This document shows, piece after piece, positions 18,327-27,128 of a stretch of DNA of 64,000 nt. This DNA comes from an uncultured Verrucomicrobia subdivision 3 bacterium (GTDB taxonomy: Bacteria; Verrucomicrobiota; Verrucomicrobiia; Limisphaerales; UBA11358). Made by a program: the position numbers and the translations under genes. The notes beneath the pieces are model-generated. The model was not told the DNA's origin and made no database searches. It saw nothing but the letters and a program-made list of their open reading frames with translations. Each line of letters starts with the position of its first letter. The stretch's first letter is position 1. The DNA lies in NCBI GenBank assembly GCA_903850425.1, contig CAINLR010000106.1:1-64000 (forward strand), written 5' to 3'.

Positions 18327-19169
18327 ATGAAAACGGCCGGTTTCAAATGCTCACGAATAATCGTCGCCTTGTTTGTGGCGGCGCAACTGCACATTTCCGC
18401 CGCCGAATCGCCGTGGGCGCGCATCGTGGTGATCGGCGCGAGCGCCTCGGCGGGCTTCACTTTGTCCGAGCCGTTCGGCGGAACCAACACGGCCAAGTGC
18501 AAGCTGAATCCGTATCTGGACGCCGCCATCATCACGCCGCACGCGCCGGTGAAAAATCTGGCCACGGCGCTGATGTTCCTGAATCCCGAGTCGTTTGGCC
18601 CGATGCAGATCGAGGCCGCCACCAATGCCCGCCCCACGCTGGTCATCGGCCTGGATTTTCTGTTCTGGTTTTGTTACGGCGACGGGCGCACCGACGCCGA
18701 CCGCGCCCAGCGTTTTGAAACCGGCTTGAAACTTTTGGAACGCATCCCGGGCCCGCTTGTGATCGGCGACATCCCCGACGCTTCCGCTGCCACGAACACC
18801 GGCATCATCAGCGCCAGTCAGGTGCCGAGCGACGCCGCGCGCCGGGCCGCCAACCAACGGATGCAAAAGTGGGCGGCGGCGCATCCGCAAGTCGCCGTCG
18901 TGCCCCTCGCGGATTTCATGCGCGCCACGATGGCCAACCAGGCCCTGGCGCTGCACCGCGAGACGCTGCCCGCCGGCCAGACCCGCGCGCTGCTCCAGGC
19001 CGACCAGTTGCATCCGAATCCGCGCGGTGCCGTGACGCTGACGCTGGGGATTCTCGAGGCGTTAAGTTCCAAGCACCCGGAATTTTCCACCAACGAAATC
19101 TGCTGGGATCGGGAAAAAGTTTTTCGCGAGGGCTTGAAGTCGGTCGCAGCGGCGGTGCCAAAACCCTAA
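18327..19169 (+). CDS. Secreted SGNH/GDSL-like hydrolase
   Basis: About 280 residues with a signal peptide (IIVALFVAAQLHISAAES). Block I reads VVIGASASAGF, so the usual GDS is GAS with the nucleophilic Ser kept, and block V reads DQLHPNPRG with the Asp-x-x-His pair. These are the defining ends of the SGNH esterase/lipase fold. A GTG at 18312 overlaps the methyltransferase TGA; the ATG at 18327 places the signal peptide normally. The substrate is unknown. Loss of the first block's Asp is seen in divergent members and need not kill activity. Confidence 0.68.
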   Translation: MKTAGFKCSRIIVALFVAAQLHISAAESPWARIVVIGASASAGFTLSEPFGGTNTAKCKLNPYLDAAIITPHAPVKNLATALMFLNPESFGPMQIEAATNARPTLVIGLDFLFWFCYGDGRTDADRAQRFETGLKLLERIPGPLVIGDIPDASAATNTGIISASQVPSDAARRAANQRMQKWAAAHPQVAVVPLADFMRATMANQALALHRETLPAGQTRALLQADQLHPNPRGAVTLTLGILEALSSKHPEFSTNEICWDREKVFREGLKSVAAAVPKP

Positions 19170-19344
19170 GCCGGAACGAGGCAGTTGCGAGCGGGAGCGC
19201 CAGCCGCCGAAAGCCGCACGCGGGCCGCGAGCGCTCCGCAATTTCTATCGCAATGTGGCCGGAAAAGTGAGTGGCTTCCGCGCCTACCCGAAATAGTTTT
19301 GAAATGGCATTGCCACGCCCCGGTTAGTTGCTCAAATTTGCGGG

Positions 19345-22254
19345 ATGAAATCTCTCCGCTTGCTCGCCGTCGGGTGGCTCACGCTGGCCGCCGTTGCCTT
19401 CAATCTCACCGCCGCCGATTCGCCGCGCGAACATCTCTCGCTCGACGCGAACTGGAAATTTCATCTTGGCGACGACTGGCCGGGCGCGCTGCATCTCGAC
19501 AAGGCCGGCGCCAGCGGCGGTCCGGCGGCGGAGAAATTCAACGACCAGTCCTGGCGCACGCTCGATCTGCCGCACGACTGGGCGATTGAACTGCCGTTCG
19601 ATCAGAACGCCGACACCAGCCACGGTTTCAAGCCGGTCGGGCCGGGCTACGGCAAGAACAACGTTGGCTGGTATCGCCGCACGTTTGAACTGCCCAAGGA
19701 AGATGCCGCCAAGCGCATCTGGCTGCAGTTCGACGGCGTGTTCCGCGACGCGACGGTCTGGGTCAACGGCTGGCTGGTGAAGCGGCACGAGGGCGGCTAC
19801 TACAGCTTCCGCGAGGACATCACGGACATCGCCCATTTCGGCGGCAAGAACACCGTGACCGTGAAGGTGGACGCGAGCAAGTTCGAGGGCTGGTTCTACG
19901 AAGGCGCGGGCATCTACCGCCACGTCTGGCTGGACAAGACCGCGCCGGTGGCCATTGCGCCGGATGGGATTTTTGTTTCAACAACATTTTCTAGCAACGT
20001 GCCGAACGGAAGAGCATTTCTCAATGTCGCTGTTACATTGCTCAATACTCTAACGAATCGCGCGACTGGAATCGTAAGTTGCATGATTTATCCGCCGGCC
20101 GGTATCGAAAACAACGAACATGCTTTTGAAACACCGTTTGAAATCGCAGAAGAAACGAAAACCGACGTTCACCTATTGAGTTTTATCGAGACACCTGTTC
20201 TCTGGACTCCGGAAAATCCAAAACTCTACAGGCTCGTTACTCATGTCAGAGTGGGAGATGAGTGGGTTGAATATGCGGAAACCACCTTCGGCATCCGCAC
20301 CTTCGCCTTCGACAAGGACAAAGGTTTTCTCCTGAACGGTAAACCCTACGTCCTCAAAGGCACCTGCAACCATCAGGACATGGCGGGCGTCGGCGCGGCG
20401 TTGCCGGATGCGCTCCAGTATTTCCGCGTGGCCAAGCTGAAGGAATTCGGCTGCAACAGCTATCGCACCTCGCACAATCCGCCCACGCCGGAACTGCTCG
20501 AAGCCTGCGACCGCCTCGGCATGATCGTCATGGACGAGAGCCGCCTGCTCGGCAGCGACGAGGAAAATCTGCGCAAGTGGGAAAGCCAGATTCGCCGCGA
20601 CCGCAACCACGCCAGCGTCGGCATCTGGAGCGTGGCGAATGAGGAATTTTCCGTGCAGGCCACGCCGCAGGGCGGCAACGTCGCGCGCACGATGCAAGCT
20701 CTCGTGAAGCAGCTCGACCCGACGCGCCCGGTGACTTACGCCGCGCCGGAAGGCGATTCCTTCGCCGGCATCAACGGCGTCATCGAGGTGCGCGGCTGGA
20801 ATTATCACGTCGGCAAAAGTGCCAATTCTTATGGCAAGGACATGGACAGCTACCGCGCCAAGCATCCCGACCAGCCGCAAGTCGGCACCGAACAAGGCAG
20901 CACCGTCAGCACGCGCGGCATCTACGAGAACGACAAAGCGCGCGGCTACGTGAGCGCCTACGACGTGAATGCGCCGAGCTGGGCCAACACCGCCGAGGAC
21001 TGGTGGAGTGTTTTCGCCGAGCGCCCGTGGCTGAGCGGCGGCTTCGTGTGGACCGGCTTTGATTATCGCGGCGAGCCGACGCCGTATGCGTGGCCGTGCG
21101 TCAATTCGCATTTCGGCATCCTCGACGTGTGCGGCTTTTGGAAGGACATCGCCTGGTATTATCAATCGTGGTGGACGACAAACACGGTGCTGCATTTGCT
21201 GCCGCATTGGAACTGGGCGGGCAAGGAAGGCCAGGAAATTCGCGTGGACGCGTTCAGCAACTGCAAATCGGTGGAACTGTTCCTGAACGGCGCGTCGCTC
21301 GGCAAACAGGACATGAAGCCGAATTCGCATCTGACCTGGCCGGTCAAATACGCGCCGGGAACCTTGAGCGCGAAAGGTTTTGACGCCGCCGGCAAAGTCA
21401 TTGCCGAAACGAAAGTCGAAACCACCGGCGAGGCGACGGCCGTGCAACTCACGCCCAATCGTGCGACGATCAACGCCGACGGCGAGGACGTGAGCGTCAT
21501 CACCGTTTCGGTGGCCGACGCGCAGGGTCGCATCGTGCCGGTGGCGCAGAATAAAATCAATTTCAGCATCGCAGGCGCGGGCAAAATTCTCGGCGTCGGC
21601 AACGGCGATGCCAGCAGCCACGAGCCGGACACATTCGTCGCGCAGGCCCCGGTGAAATCCATCGCCGTCGGCGACTGGCGCTGGAAGCTCGGCCCCGTGC
21701 CGTCGAAAGGCACGCTCATTCCCGAATACGGACCGGACTTTGATGACTCATCCTGGAATGTCATCAAGCCCAAGACCGACGGCGACACCGGCGACCAGGT
21801 TTTGCGCGAAGGCCAGACGGCGGTTTTCCGCGCGCACGTCAAAGTTACCGAAGCTGATCTCGCCAACATCGGCGTGCAGGTGCGCTTCGGCGGCATTGAT
21901 GATCACGGCTGGGTATTCGTGAACAACCAGCGCGTGGGCGAATCCACCGACTGGTCCGCGCAGCCGGCCTTTGACATCAAGCGGGCGCTGCATCCGGGCG
22001 ACAACATCATCGCCGTGGGCGTGGCCAACGGAGCCGGCGGCGGCGGACTGAACTCTGACGTGAATGTGGAACTTGTCGGCAAAGCGAGCGTCAATTTGTG
22101 GTCGCGCAGCGTCTTCAACGGCCTCGCGCAAATCCTGGTGCAATCCTCGAAAGAAGCGGGCGAAATCAAGCTCACCGCGAGCGCGGATGGCTTGAAACCG
22201 GTGACCACGACGATCACCACGCAGGCCGGTCCCGCGCGTCCGAGCGTGCCGTAA
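19345..22254 (+). CDS. Secreted GH2 beta-galactosidase-like enzyme
   Basis: A 969-residue protein with a signal peptide (LAVGWLTLAAVAFNLTAADS). Domain order: sugar-binding jelly roll (LDLPHDWAIELPFDQ, VGWYRRTFELP, WVNGWLVKRHEGGYYSF), Ig-like domain (~205-310), TIM barrel with acid/base Glu in IWSVANEEF near residue 431 and nucleophile Glu in VGTEQGSTVS near 512, then DUF4982-like and further beta domains. GH2 enzymes of this form are retaining beta-galactosidases or beta-glucuronidases. Codons for about residues 205-315 are visibly AT-richer than the rest. The next gene is a phosphohexomutase. Confidence 0.9.
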   Translation: MKSLRLLAVGWLTLAAVAFNLTAADSPREHLSLDANWKFHLGDDWPGALHLDKAGASGGPAAEKFNDQSWRTLDLPHDWAIELPFDQNADTSHGFKPVGPGYGKNNVGWYRRTFELPKEDAAKRIWLQFDGVFRDATVWVNGWLVKRHEGGYYSFREDITDIAHFGGKNTVTVKVDASKFEGWFYEGAGIYRHVWLDKTAPVAIAPDGIFVSTTFSSNVPNGRAFLNVAVTLLNTLTNRATGIVSCMIYPPAGIENNEHAFETPFEIAEETKTDVHLLSFIETPVLWTPENPKLYRLVTHVRVGDEWVEYAETTFGIRTFAFDKDKGFLLNGKPYVLKGTCNHQDMAGVGAALPDALQYFRVAKLKEFGCNSYRTSHNPPTPELLEACDRLGMIVMDESRLLGSDEENLRKWESQIRRDRNHASVGIWSVANEEFSVQATPQGGNVARTMQALVKQLDPTRPVTYAAPEGDSFAGINGVIEVRGWNYHVGKSANSYGKDMDSYRAKHPDQPQVGTEQGSTVSTRGIYENDKARGYVSAYDVNAPSWANTAEDWWSVFAERPWLSGGFVWTGFDYRGEPTPYAWPCVNSHFGILDVCGFWKDIAWYYQSWWTTNTVLHLLPHWNWAGKEGQEIRVDAFSNCKSVELFLNGASLGKQDMKPNSHLTWPVKYAPGTLSAKGFDAAGKVIAETKVETTGEATAVQLTPNRATINADGEDVSVITVSVADAQGRIVPVAQNKINFSIAGAGKILGVGNGDASSHEPDTFVAQAPVKSIAVGDWRWKLGPVPSKGTLIPEYGPDFDDSSWNVIKPKTDGDTGDQVLREGQTAVFRAHVKVTEADLANIGVQVRFGGIDDHGWVFVNNQRVGESTDWSAQPAFDIKRALHPGDNIIAVGVANGAGGGGLNSDVNVELVGKASVNLWSRSVFNGLAQILVQSSKEAGEIKLTASADGLKPVTTTITTQAGPARPSVP

Positions 22255-22262
22255 CTCTGGCA

Positions 22263-22287
22263 GGGGTGGTCGCGCTGCGACCACCCC
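22263..22287. repeat. GC-rich perfect hairpin after the GH2 gene
   Basis: GGGGTGGTCGC-GCT-GCGACCACCCC is an 11-base perfect stem, 8 bases after the GH2 stop. A second, looser pair AGTGGGAC (22309-22316) / GTCCCACT follows ~30 bases later. No U-tract is present; it may attenuate transcription or be a dispersed palindrome. The gap 22255-22416 holds nothing else. Confidence 0.6.
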
Positions 22288-22416
22288 GTCGCCGAGCGCA
22301 GCGATGAATAGTGGGACGTTGTCATGAACTGGACCGGCTCGAAGCCTGTCCCACTACCGCGCCAGCGAAGCTGAAAATCATTCCATCGCTTCGGCGGATG
22401 CGCTAACTTTTCGCGC

Positions 22417-23898
22417 GTGAAAATTTCCATCCAAGAACTCATGGCGCGCAGCGGCGTGGCCTTTGGCACCAGCGGCGCACGCGGGCTGGCCACCGCCATG
22501 ACCGATTCCGTTTGTTACGCCTACGCCAAAGGTTTTCTCCAATACCTTGAAGCCATTGGTGAAATCAAGCGCGCGGGCGAGGCGGTGGCGGTGGGCGGCG
22601 ATTTTCGGCCCAGCACCAGCCGCGTGATGGCGGCAGTCTGCCGCGCGGCGGACGACCTGGGCTATCGCGCCATCAACTGCGGAAAAATTCCGTCGCCCGC
22701 CGTCGCGCTGTTTGGATTTGAGCGGAAGATTCCCTCGATCATGGTCACGGGCAGTCACATTCCCGATGACCGCAACGGCATCAAGTTTAACAAGTGCGCC
22801 GGCGAAGTTTTGAAGAGCGACGAGCAGGGCATGAGCAGTCAAATCGTTGAACTGGACGATGCGATGTTTGATGCAGCGGGAAATTTTGCGCGCGCAAAAA
22901 CACCGCCTGACGTTTCGCCCGAGGCCGGGGAAAATTACGCCATGCGCTACCTGAATTTTTTCGCGCCGGACGCGTTGCGCGGTGTGCGCGTGGGTGTTTA
23001 CCAGCATTCCGCCGTCGGCCGGGATGTGCTGGTGAAAATTCTTTCCCACCTCGGCGCGGAAGTGACGCCGCTCGGGCGTTCGGAAAAATTCATGCCGGTG
23101 GACACCGAGGCCATCCGGCCCGAGGACGTGCAACTTGCCCATGACTGGGCGGCGACGGGAAAATTTGACGCCCTCGTTTCCGCTGACGGCGACAGCGATC
23201 GTCCGCTGGTGAGCGATGAACGCGGCAACTGGCTGCGCGGCGACATCGCCGGAATTTTGTGCGCGCAATATCTGGCCGCGGATTTCATCAGCACGCCGGT
23301 GAGTTGCAACACCGCCGTGGAAAAATGCGGCTGGTTTCCGGAGATTCGCCGCACGCGCATCGGTTCGCCATTCGTCGTGGCTTCGATGACAGAAGCCACG
23401 GCCAGCGGCGCGAAACGCGTGGTCGGCTACGAAGCCAATGGCGGATTTTTACTCAACTCGGACATTGAAGCTGACGGCAAAAAACTCCGCATGTTGCCGA
23501 CGCGTGACGCCGTGATCGTCATGCTCGGCATTTTGCTGCTGGCAAAAGCACAGGGCAAAACGGTTTCCGCACTGGCGGCGAGTCTGCCCGCACGATTTAC
23601 GGCGAGCGACCGGCTGAAAAATTTTGCCACGGAGAAAAGTGCGGCGATCATTGCGCAGTTCAACGGCGGTGCGGAAGTTGCCGATAAAACGGCGGCTGAA
23701 AAAATGTTCGGTGAAATCTGCGGCCCGGTGGCTGGTTTGAACCGCACCGACGGATTGCGCATCACATTCGCCAACGAAGAAATCATCCACCTGCGCCCGT
23801 CCGGCAACGCGCCGGAGTTCCGTTGCTACGCCGAGGCGGCGACGGATGCGCGCGCGCGGGAAATCGCCGCGCGTGCGCTCGCCAAAATTTGCGCCTGA
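22417..23898 (+). CDS. Phosphoglucomutase/phosphomannomutase family protein
   Basis: A 493-residue alpha-D-phosphohexomutase. The phosphoserine loop is TGSHIPDDRNGIKFN with Ser near residue 111, the Mg-binding loop is SADGDSDRPLVSDERG near 255-262, the sugar loop GYEANGGFLLNSDIEADG follows, and the C-terminal phosphate-binding loop is RPSGNAPEFRCYAEAA. The start is a GTG at 22417. It interconverts hexose 1- and 6-phosphates; whether glucose or mannose is preferred cannot be judged. Placement after the GH2 enzyme fits metabolism of released sugar, though these enzymes are general. Confidence 0.92.
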   Translation: MKISIQELMARSGVAFGTSGARGLATAMTDSVCYAYAKGFLQYLEAIGEIKRAGEAVAVGGDFRPSTSRVMAAVCRAADDLGYRAINCGKIPSPAVALFGFERKIPSIMVTGSHIPDDRNGIKFNKCAGEVLKSDEQGMSSQIVELDDAMFDAAGNFARAKTPPDVSPEAGENYAMRYLNFFAPDALRGVRVGVYQHSAVGRDVLVKILSHLGAEVTPLGRSEKFMPVDTEAIRPEDVQLAHDWAATGKFDALVSADGDSDRPLVSDERGNWLRGDIAGILCAQYLAADFISTPVSCNTAVEKCGWFPEIRRTRIGSPFVVASMTEATASGAKRVVGYEANGGFLLNSDIEADGKKLRMLPTRDAVIVMLGILLLAKAQGKTVSALAASLPARFTASDRLKNFATEKSAAIIAQFNGGAEVADKTAAEKMFGEICGPVAGLNRTDGLRITFANEEIIHLRPSGNAPEFRCYAEAATDARAREIAARALAKICA

Positions 23899-23901
23899 TT
23901 T

Positions 23902-24264
23902 TCAGCGCCAGCCGCCGCCCACCCACACGCGGTGATGCCCGTGCATATCCCAATGCGGACCGATCCACACCGCGCCACGATGCGGCCGCCCCATCCAGTG
24001 ACCGCTCGTCCAGACCCACTGGCCGCGCCATTCCCAGCAGCCGGGCGCCCAGACCCACAACTCCGGCGGGCCGGGGGCCACCGCGATGACTTCGGCTTGC
24101 GGCGGTGGCGGAGCCGGGGCTTCCGCCACGACGGCCGGTCCGGCGGGCGGTGCGGGAGCATAAACCGGGCGGTCGCGATAGACCACCTGTCGTTCCACAC
24201 AGCCCGCAAAAAGTGGCAGGCTGGCGACAATCAAAACCGTTTTTGCCAAAGTCGTAATTTTCAT
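23902..24264 (-). CDS. YXWGXW-type lipoprotein
   Basis: About 120 residues. The N-terminus MKITTLAKTVLIVASLPLFA ends in the lipobox LFAGC, so the mature protein is lipid-anchored. A Pro/Ala linker follows, then Trp-rich repeats WVWAPGCWEWRGQWVWTSGH and HRGAVWIGPHWDMHGHH, the pattern of YXWGXW/BcpO-type lipoproteins in Gram-negative envelopes. The ATG at 24264 is preferred over an upstream TTG at 24270. Function is not known. It lies convergent with the phosphohexomutase, 3 bases from its stop, and downstream of the efflux operon in the opposite half of the same strand. Confidence 0.72.
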   Translation of the reverse strand: MKITTLAKTVLIVASLPLFAGCVERQVVYRDRPVYAPAPPAGPAVVAEAPAPPPPQAEVIAVAPGPPELWVWAPGCWEWRGQWVWTSGHWMGRPHRGAVWIGPHWDMHGHHRVWVGGGWR

Positions 24265-24318
24265 AAACAAAATGCTAGACGGGGTGGCGACGAAAATGTT
24301 TCACAAACTTTGCCGCAA

Positions 24319-25890
24319 TCAGTGGGCGGCGGCGGGCTTCTTGGTGTAGATCACGCGCTTGAACAGAAACACCAGCGGGATGCCCCCCAGCGCCATCAGG
24401 CCGAACAGATAGAAATTATCCACGAACGCCAGTAGATGGGCCTGTTGGTCGAGCAGTGAATACAGGGCGTTGTAAGCTTGGCGCGTGGCGGTCACCGGAT
24501 CGGTATGTTGGCCGAGCATTTGTTTGGCACCGGCGAGTCGTTGCACAAAAGCGGGATTGTCGGGAGCCAGATGTCCGACCATCAGCGCCTGATGCACCTG
24601 CGCGCCGCGCGCGAGCATGGTGGTGACGAAGGCGATGCCGATGCTGCCGCCGAGATTGCGCATGAGGTTGTAAAGCCCGCTGGCGTTGCCGATCTGCTGC
24701 TGACCGAGTTGGCTCATCGTCGCGGTCGTGAGCGGCACAAAAATAAAACTGATCGCGATGCCGTTGACGACGCTGGGCCAGATGACGCTGGCCGGGTTCA
24801 CTTGCAGATTGATGTTGCTTAGCATGAACGAGGACACCGCCAGCAACGTGAAGCCGAAAATCAGCATCCACCGCAGCCGCACTTTGCCGACGATGCGCCC
24901 GACCAGAAACGTCGTGGCAAATGCGGCAATGCCGCGCGGGCTCATGGCGTAGCCGGCTTGCAAGGCCGGATAGCCCATCATGGTCTGGAGAAAGAGCGGC
25001 AGTTGCGCGGTGGTGCCGTAGAGAATTGCGGCGAGCGACGTCATCAAAATCAAGCCGACGGTGAAGTTCCGGTTTTTGAAAACGCGCAAGTCCACCAGCG
25101 GATGTTCCACGGAAAATTCCCAGGCGACAAAGCCGAGAAACGCCGCCGTGGAAATGGCCGTGAACCAGCAGATCCAGTCGGCGCTGAACCAGTCGGCTTC
25201 CTGGCCTTTGTCGAGGACGACTTGCAACGTCGCGAGCCACACGGCCAGCAGCCCGAACCCGACGAAATCAATATCCGCTTTCAAGTTGCGTTTGATATAC
25301 GGCGGATCTTCCACGACCCATTCCGCCATGAGCACCGCCGCGATGCCGACCGGCAGGTTGATGTAGAATATCCAGCGCCAGGAATAATTGTCGGTGATCC
25401 AGCCGCCGAGCGTTGGCCCTAATATCGGCGCGACCACCACGCCCATGGCGAACAGCGCCATCGCCGCGCCGCGTTTGGCCGGGGGGAAACTCTCCAGCAT
25501 GATCGCCTGCGCGATTGGCACCATCGCGCCGCCGCCCACGCCCTGCAAAATGCGCGCGAAGATCAGCGTCGGCAGACTCCACGCCAGCCCGCACAGCGCC
25601 GACGCAATCGTGAACATGACGATGCACGAGATCAAAAGGCGTTTGCGGCCGAAAAAATTGGCCAGCCAGCCGGTCATGGGCAGGATGATCGCGTTGGAGA
25701 CGAGATAACTGGTGAGGACCCATGTCGCTTCTTCAGGCGTCGCCGACAAGCTGCCCGCGATGTGCGGCAGTGCGATGTTGGCGATGGAGGTGTCGAGCAC
25801 TTCCATGAAGGTGGCCATCATCACGCCCGCTGCGATCAGCCACGGACTGTGGCGCGGATGCCACACTTGCTGGATGGTGGCGTCGGACAT
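24319..25890 (-). CDS. DHA2-family MFS multidrug efflux pump, EmrB-like
   Basis: A 523-residue inner-membrane transporter of 14 predicted helices. The family motif in helix 1 is TFMEVLDTSIANIALPHIAG, motif A follows helix 2 as GWLANFFGRKRLL, and the antiporter motif C region reads GVVVAPILGPTLGGWITDNY. It is the last gene of the five-gene efflux operon and starts 5 bases after the EmrA-like gene. With that adaptor it would form a proton-driven pump across the inner membrane and periplasm; an outer-membrane channel must come from elsewhere. Substrates are unknown. Confidence 0.92.
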   Translation of the reverse strand: MSDATIQQVWHPRHSPWLIAAGVMMATFMEVLDTSIANIALPHIAGSLSATPEEATWVLTSYLVSNAIILPMTGWLANFFGRKRLLISCIVMFTIASALCGLAWSLPTLIFARILQGVGGGAMVPIAQAIMLESFPPAKRGAAMALFAMGVVVAPILGPTLGGWITDNYSWRWIFYINLPVGIAAVLMAEWVVEDPPYIKRNLKADIDFVGFGLLAVWLATLQVVLDKGQEADWFSADWICWFTAISTAAFLGFVAWEFSVEHPLVDLRVFKNRNFTVGLILMTSLAAILYGTTAQLPLFLQTMMGYPALQAGYAMSPRGIAAFATTFLVGRIVGKVRLRWMLIFGFTLLAVSSFMLSNINLQVNPASVIWPSVVNGIAISFIFVPLTTATMSQLGQQQIGNASGLYNLMRNLGGSIGIAFVTTMLARGAQVHQALMVGHLAPDNPAFVQRLAGAKQMLGQHTDPVTATRQAYNALYSLLDQQAHLLAFVDNFYLFGLMALGGIPLVFLFKRVIYTKKPAAAH

Positions 25891-25895
25891 GGAAG

Positions 25896-27128
25896 TTAGT
25901 TGGCGCTGCTCTGCCGGCTCAAAACGAAGCGAAACAAAACGGCGGCGGCCACGGCCAGAATGATGGCGACCAGCGCGATGGCAAAGTCCGGCACGCTGAA
26001 GGAACTGACGCGGACCCGCGCCATCACGGACAGTCCGGGACCGATCGTATGGTCGGCGGGCAGCAATTCGTCGAAGATGATTTTCACCGGCACGCGCTGG
26101 ACGACTTTGACGAAATTCCCGGACGCATTCTCCGGCGGCAGCAGACTGAATTGCGCGCCGCTGCCCGCCTGCACGCTGTCCACATGCGCGCGAAATGTTT
26201 TTCCGCCGAGCGCATCAATCTCCACGCGCACCGGCTGGTTGGTTTGCATTTTTTCCAACTGCGATTCCTTGAAGTTGGCCACGACCCAAACCTCCGATGG
26301 AACGAGGGACATCAACTGCTGTCCGGTTTGAATGTAGTCGCCGGCCTCGACGCCCTTGCGCGTGACGCGGCCATCGGCGGGCGCGGAAATCTTGGTGTAG
26401 GACAAATTCAACTTCGCCACGGCCACGTTGGTTTGCGCTTCCTGCCATTGGGCGAGCGCCATGCCGGCCTGCTCGCGGGCGGCCACCACGGTCTGCTCGG
26501 CCTCGGCCACTTTGGACGTCTCCTCGGCGGCATTCGCGAGGGCGGATTTCAGCGCGGCCTGCGCCTTGGTGTTCGCCGCCAGTGCGGCCTCGAACTCCTG
26601 TTGGGACATGGTTTTTTCCTGCCGCAAATCCTGCGCGCGGTCAAAGTCCGACTGCGCCCATTTGGCGGTGGCCTCGGCGGCAGCGGTGTCGGCCTGCGCC
26701 TTGCGCGCGGCGGCTTTGGCGGTGTCCACCTTGACGCCCACCAGCTCGTAGGCGGCGACCATCGTGCGATAATTGGAGTTCTGGGAATCCGCCGCCGACA
26801 GCTTTTGCGCCATGGTCATCGCGTAATCCGCCGGGTCAATCTCCACCAGCAAATCGTTCGAGTGAACCAGTTGGTTGTCGGCCACGTGGACGGCGGCCAC
26901 CTGCCCCGAGATTCTCGGCGCAATCGAAACGATGCGGCTGGCGATGAAGGCGTCGTCGGTGGACTCGTGCGTCAGCGCGATGAGCGTGTAGTCCAGCGCG
27001 AAAAACAGCAGCCCCGCGAGCACGAGCGCCGCCGGCCAGACGAATAGCGGCGAACTCCAATCAAACGGTTTTTTCAGGTCGCTGATCGTGGTGGGCGGCG
27101 GGCTGGCACTGGCTGGATTCTCATTCAT
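25896..27128 (-). CDS. HlyD/EmrA-family membrane-fusion adaptor
   Basis: About 410 residues with one N-terminal membrane anchor (VWPAALVLAGLLFFALDYTL), the biotinyl-lipoyl half-motifs ISGQVAAVHVADNQLVHSND and ISAPADGRVTRKGVEAGDYI, and a long coiled coil (~95-215) between them, the standard layout of EmrA. The ATG at 27128 (MNENPASASPP) lies inside the end of the RND gene, overlapping it by 8 bases, which argues for coupled translation. The upstream frame to 27164 is not family-like. The EmrB-like gene follows at once. Confidence 0.9.
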   Translation of the reverse strand: MNENPASASPPPTTISDLKKPFDWSSPLFVWPAALVLAGLLFFALDYTLIALTHESTDDAFIASRIVSIAPRISGQVAAVHVADNQLVHSNDLLVEIDPADYAMTMAQKLSAADSQNSNYRTMVAAYELVGVKVDTAKAAARKAQADTAAAEATAKWAQSDFDRAQDLRQEKTMSQQEFEAALAANTKAQAALKSALANAAEETSKVAEAEQTVVAAREQAGMALAQWQEAQTNVAVAKLNLSYTKISAPADGRVTRKGVEAGDYIQTGQQLMSLVPSEVWVVANFKESQLEKMQTNQPVRVEIDALGGKTFRAHVDSVQAGSGAQFSLLPPENASGNFVKVVQRVPVKIIFDELLPADHTIGPGLSVMARVRVSSFSVPDFAIALVAIILAVAAAVLFRFVLSRQSSAN

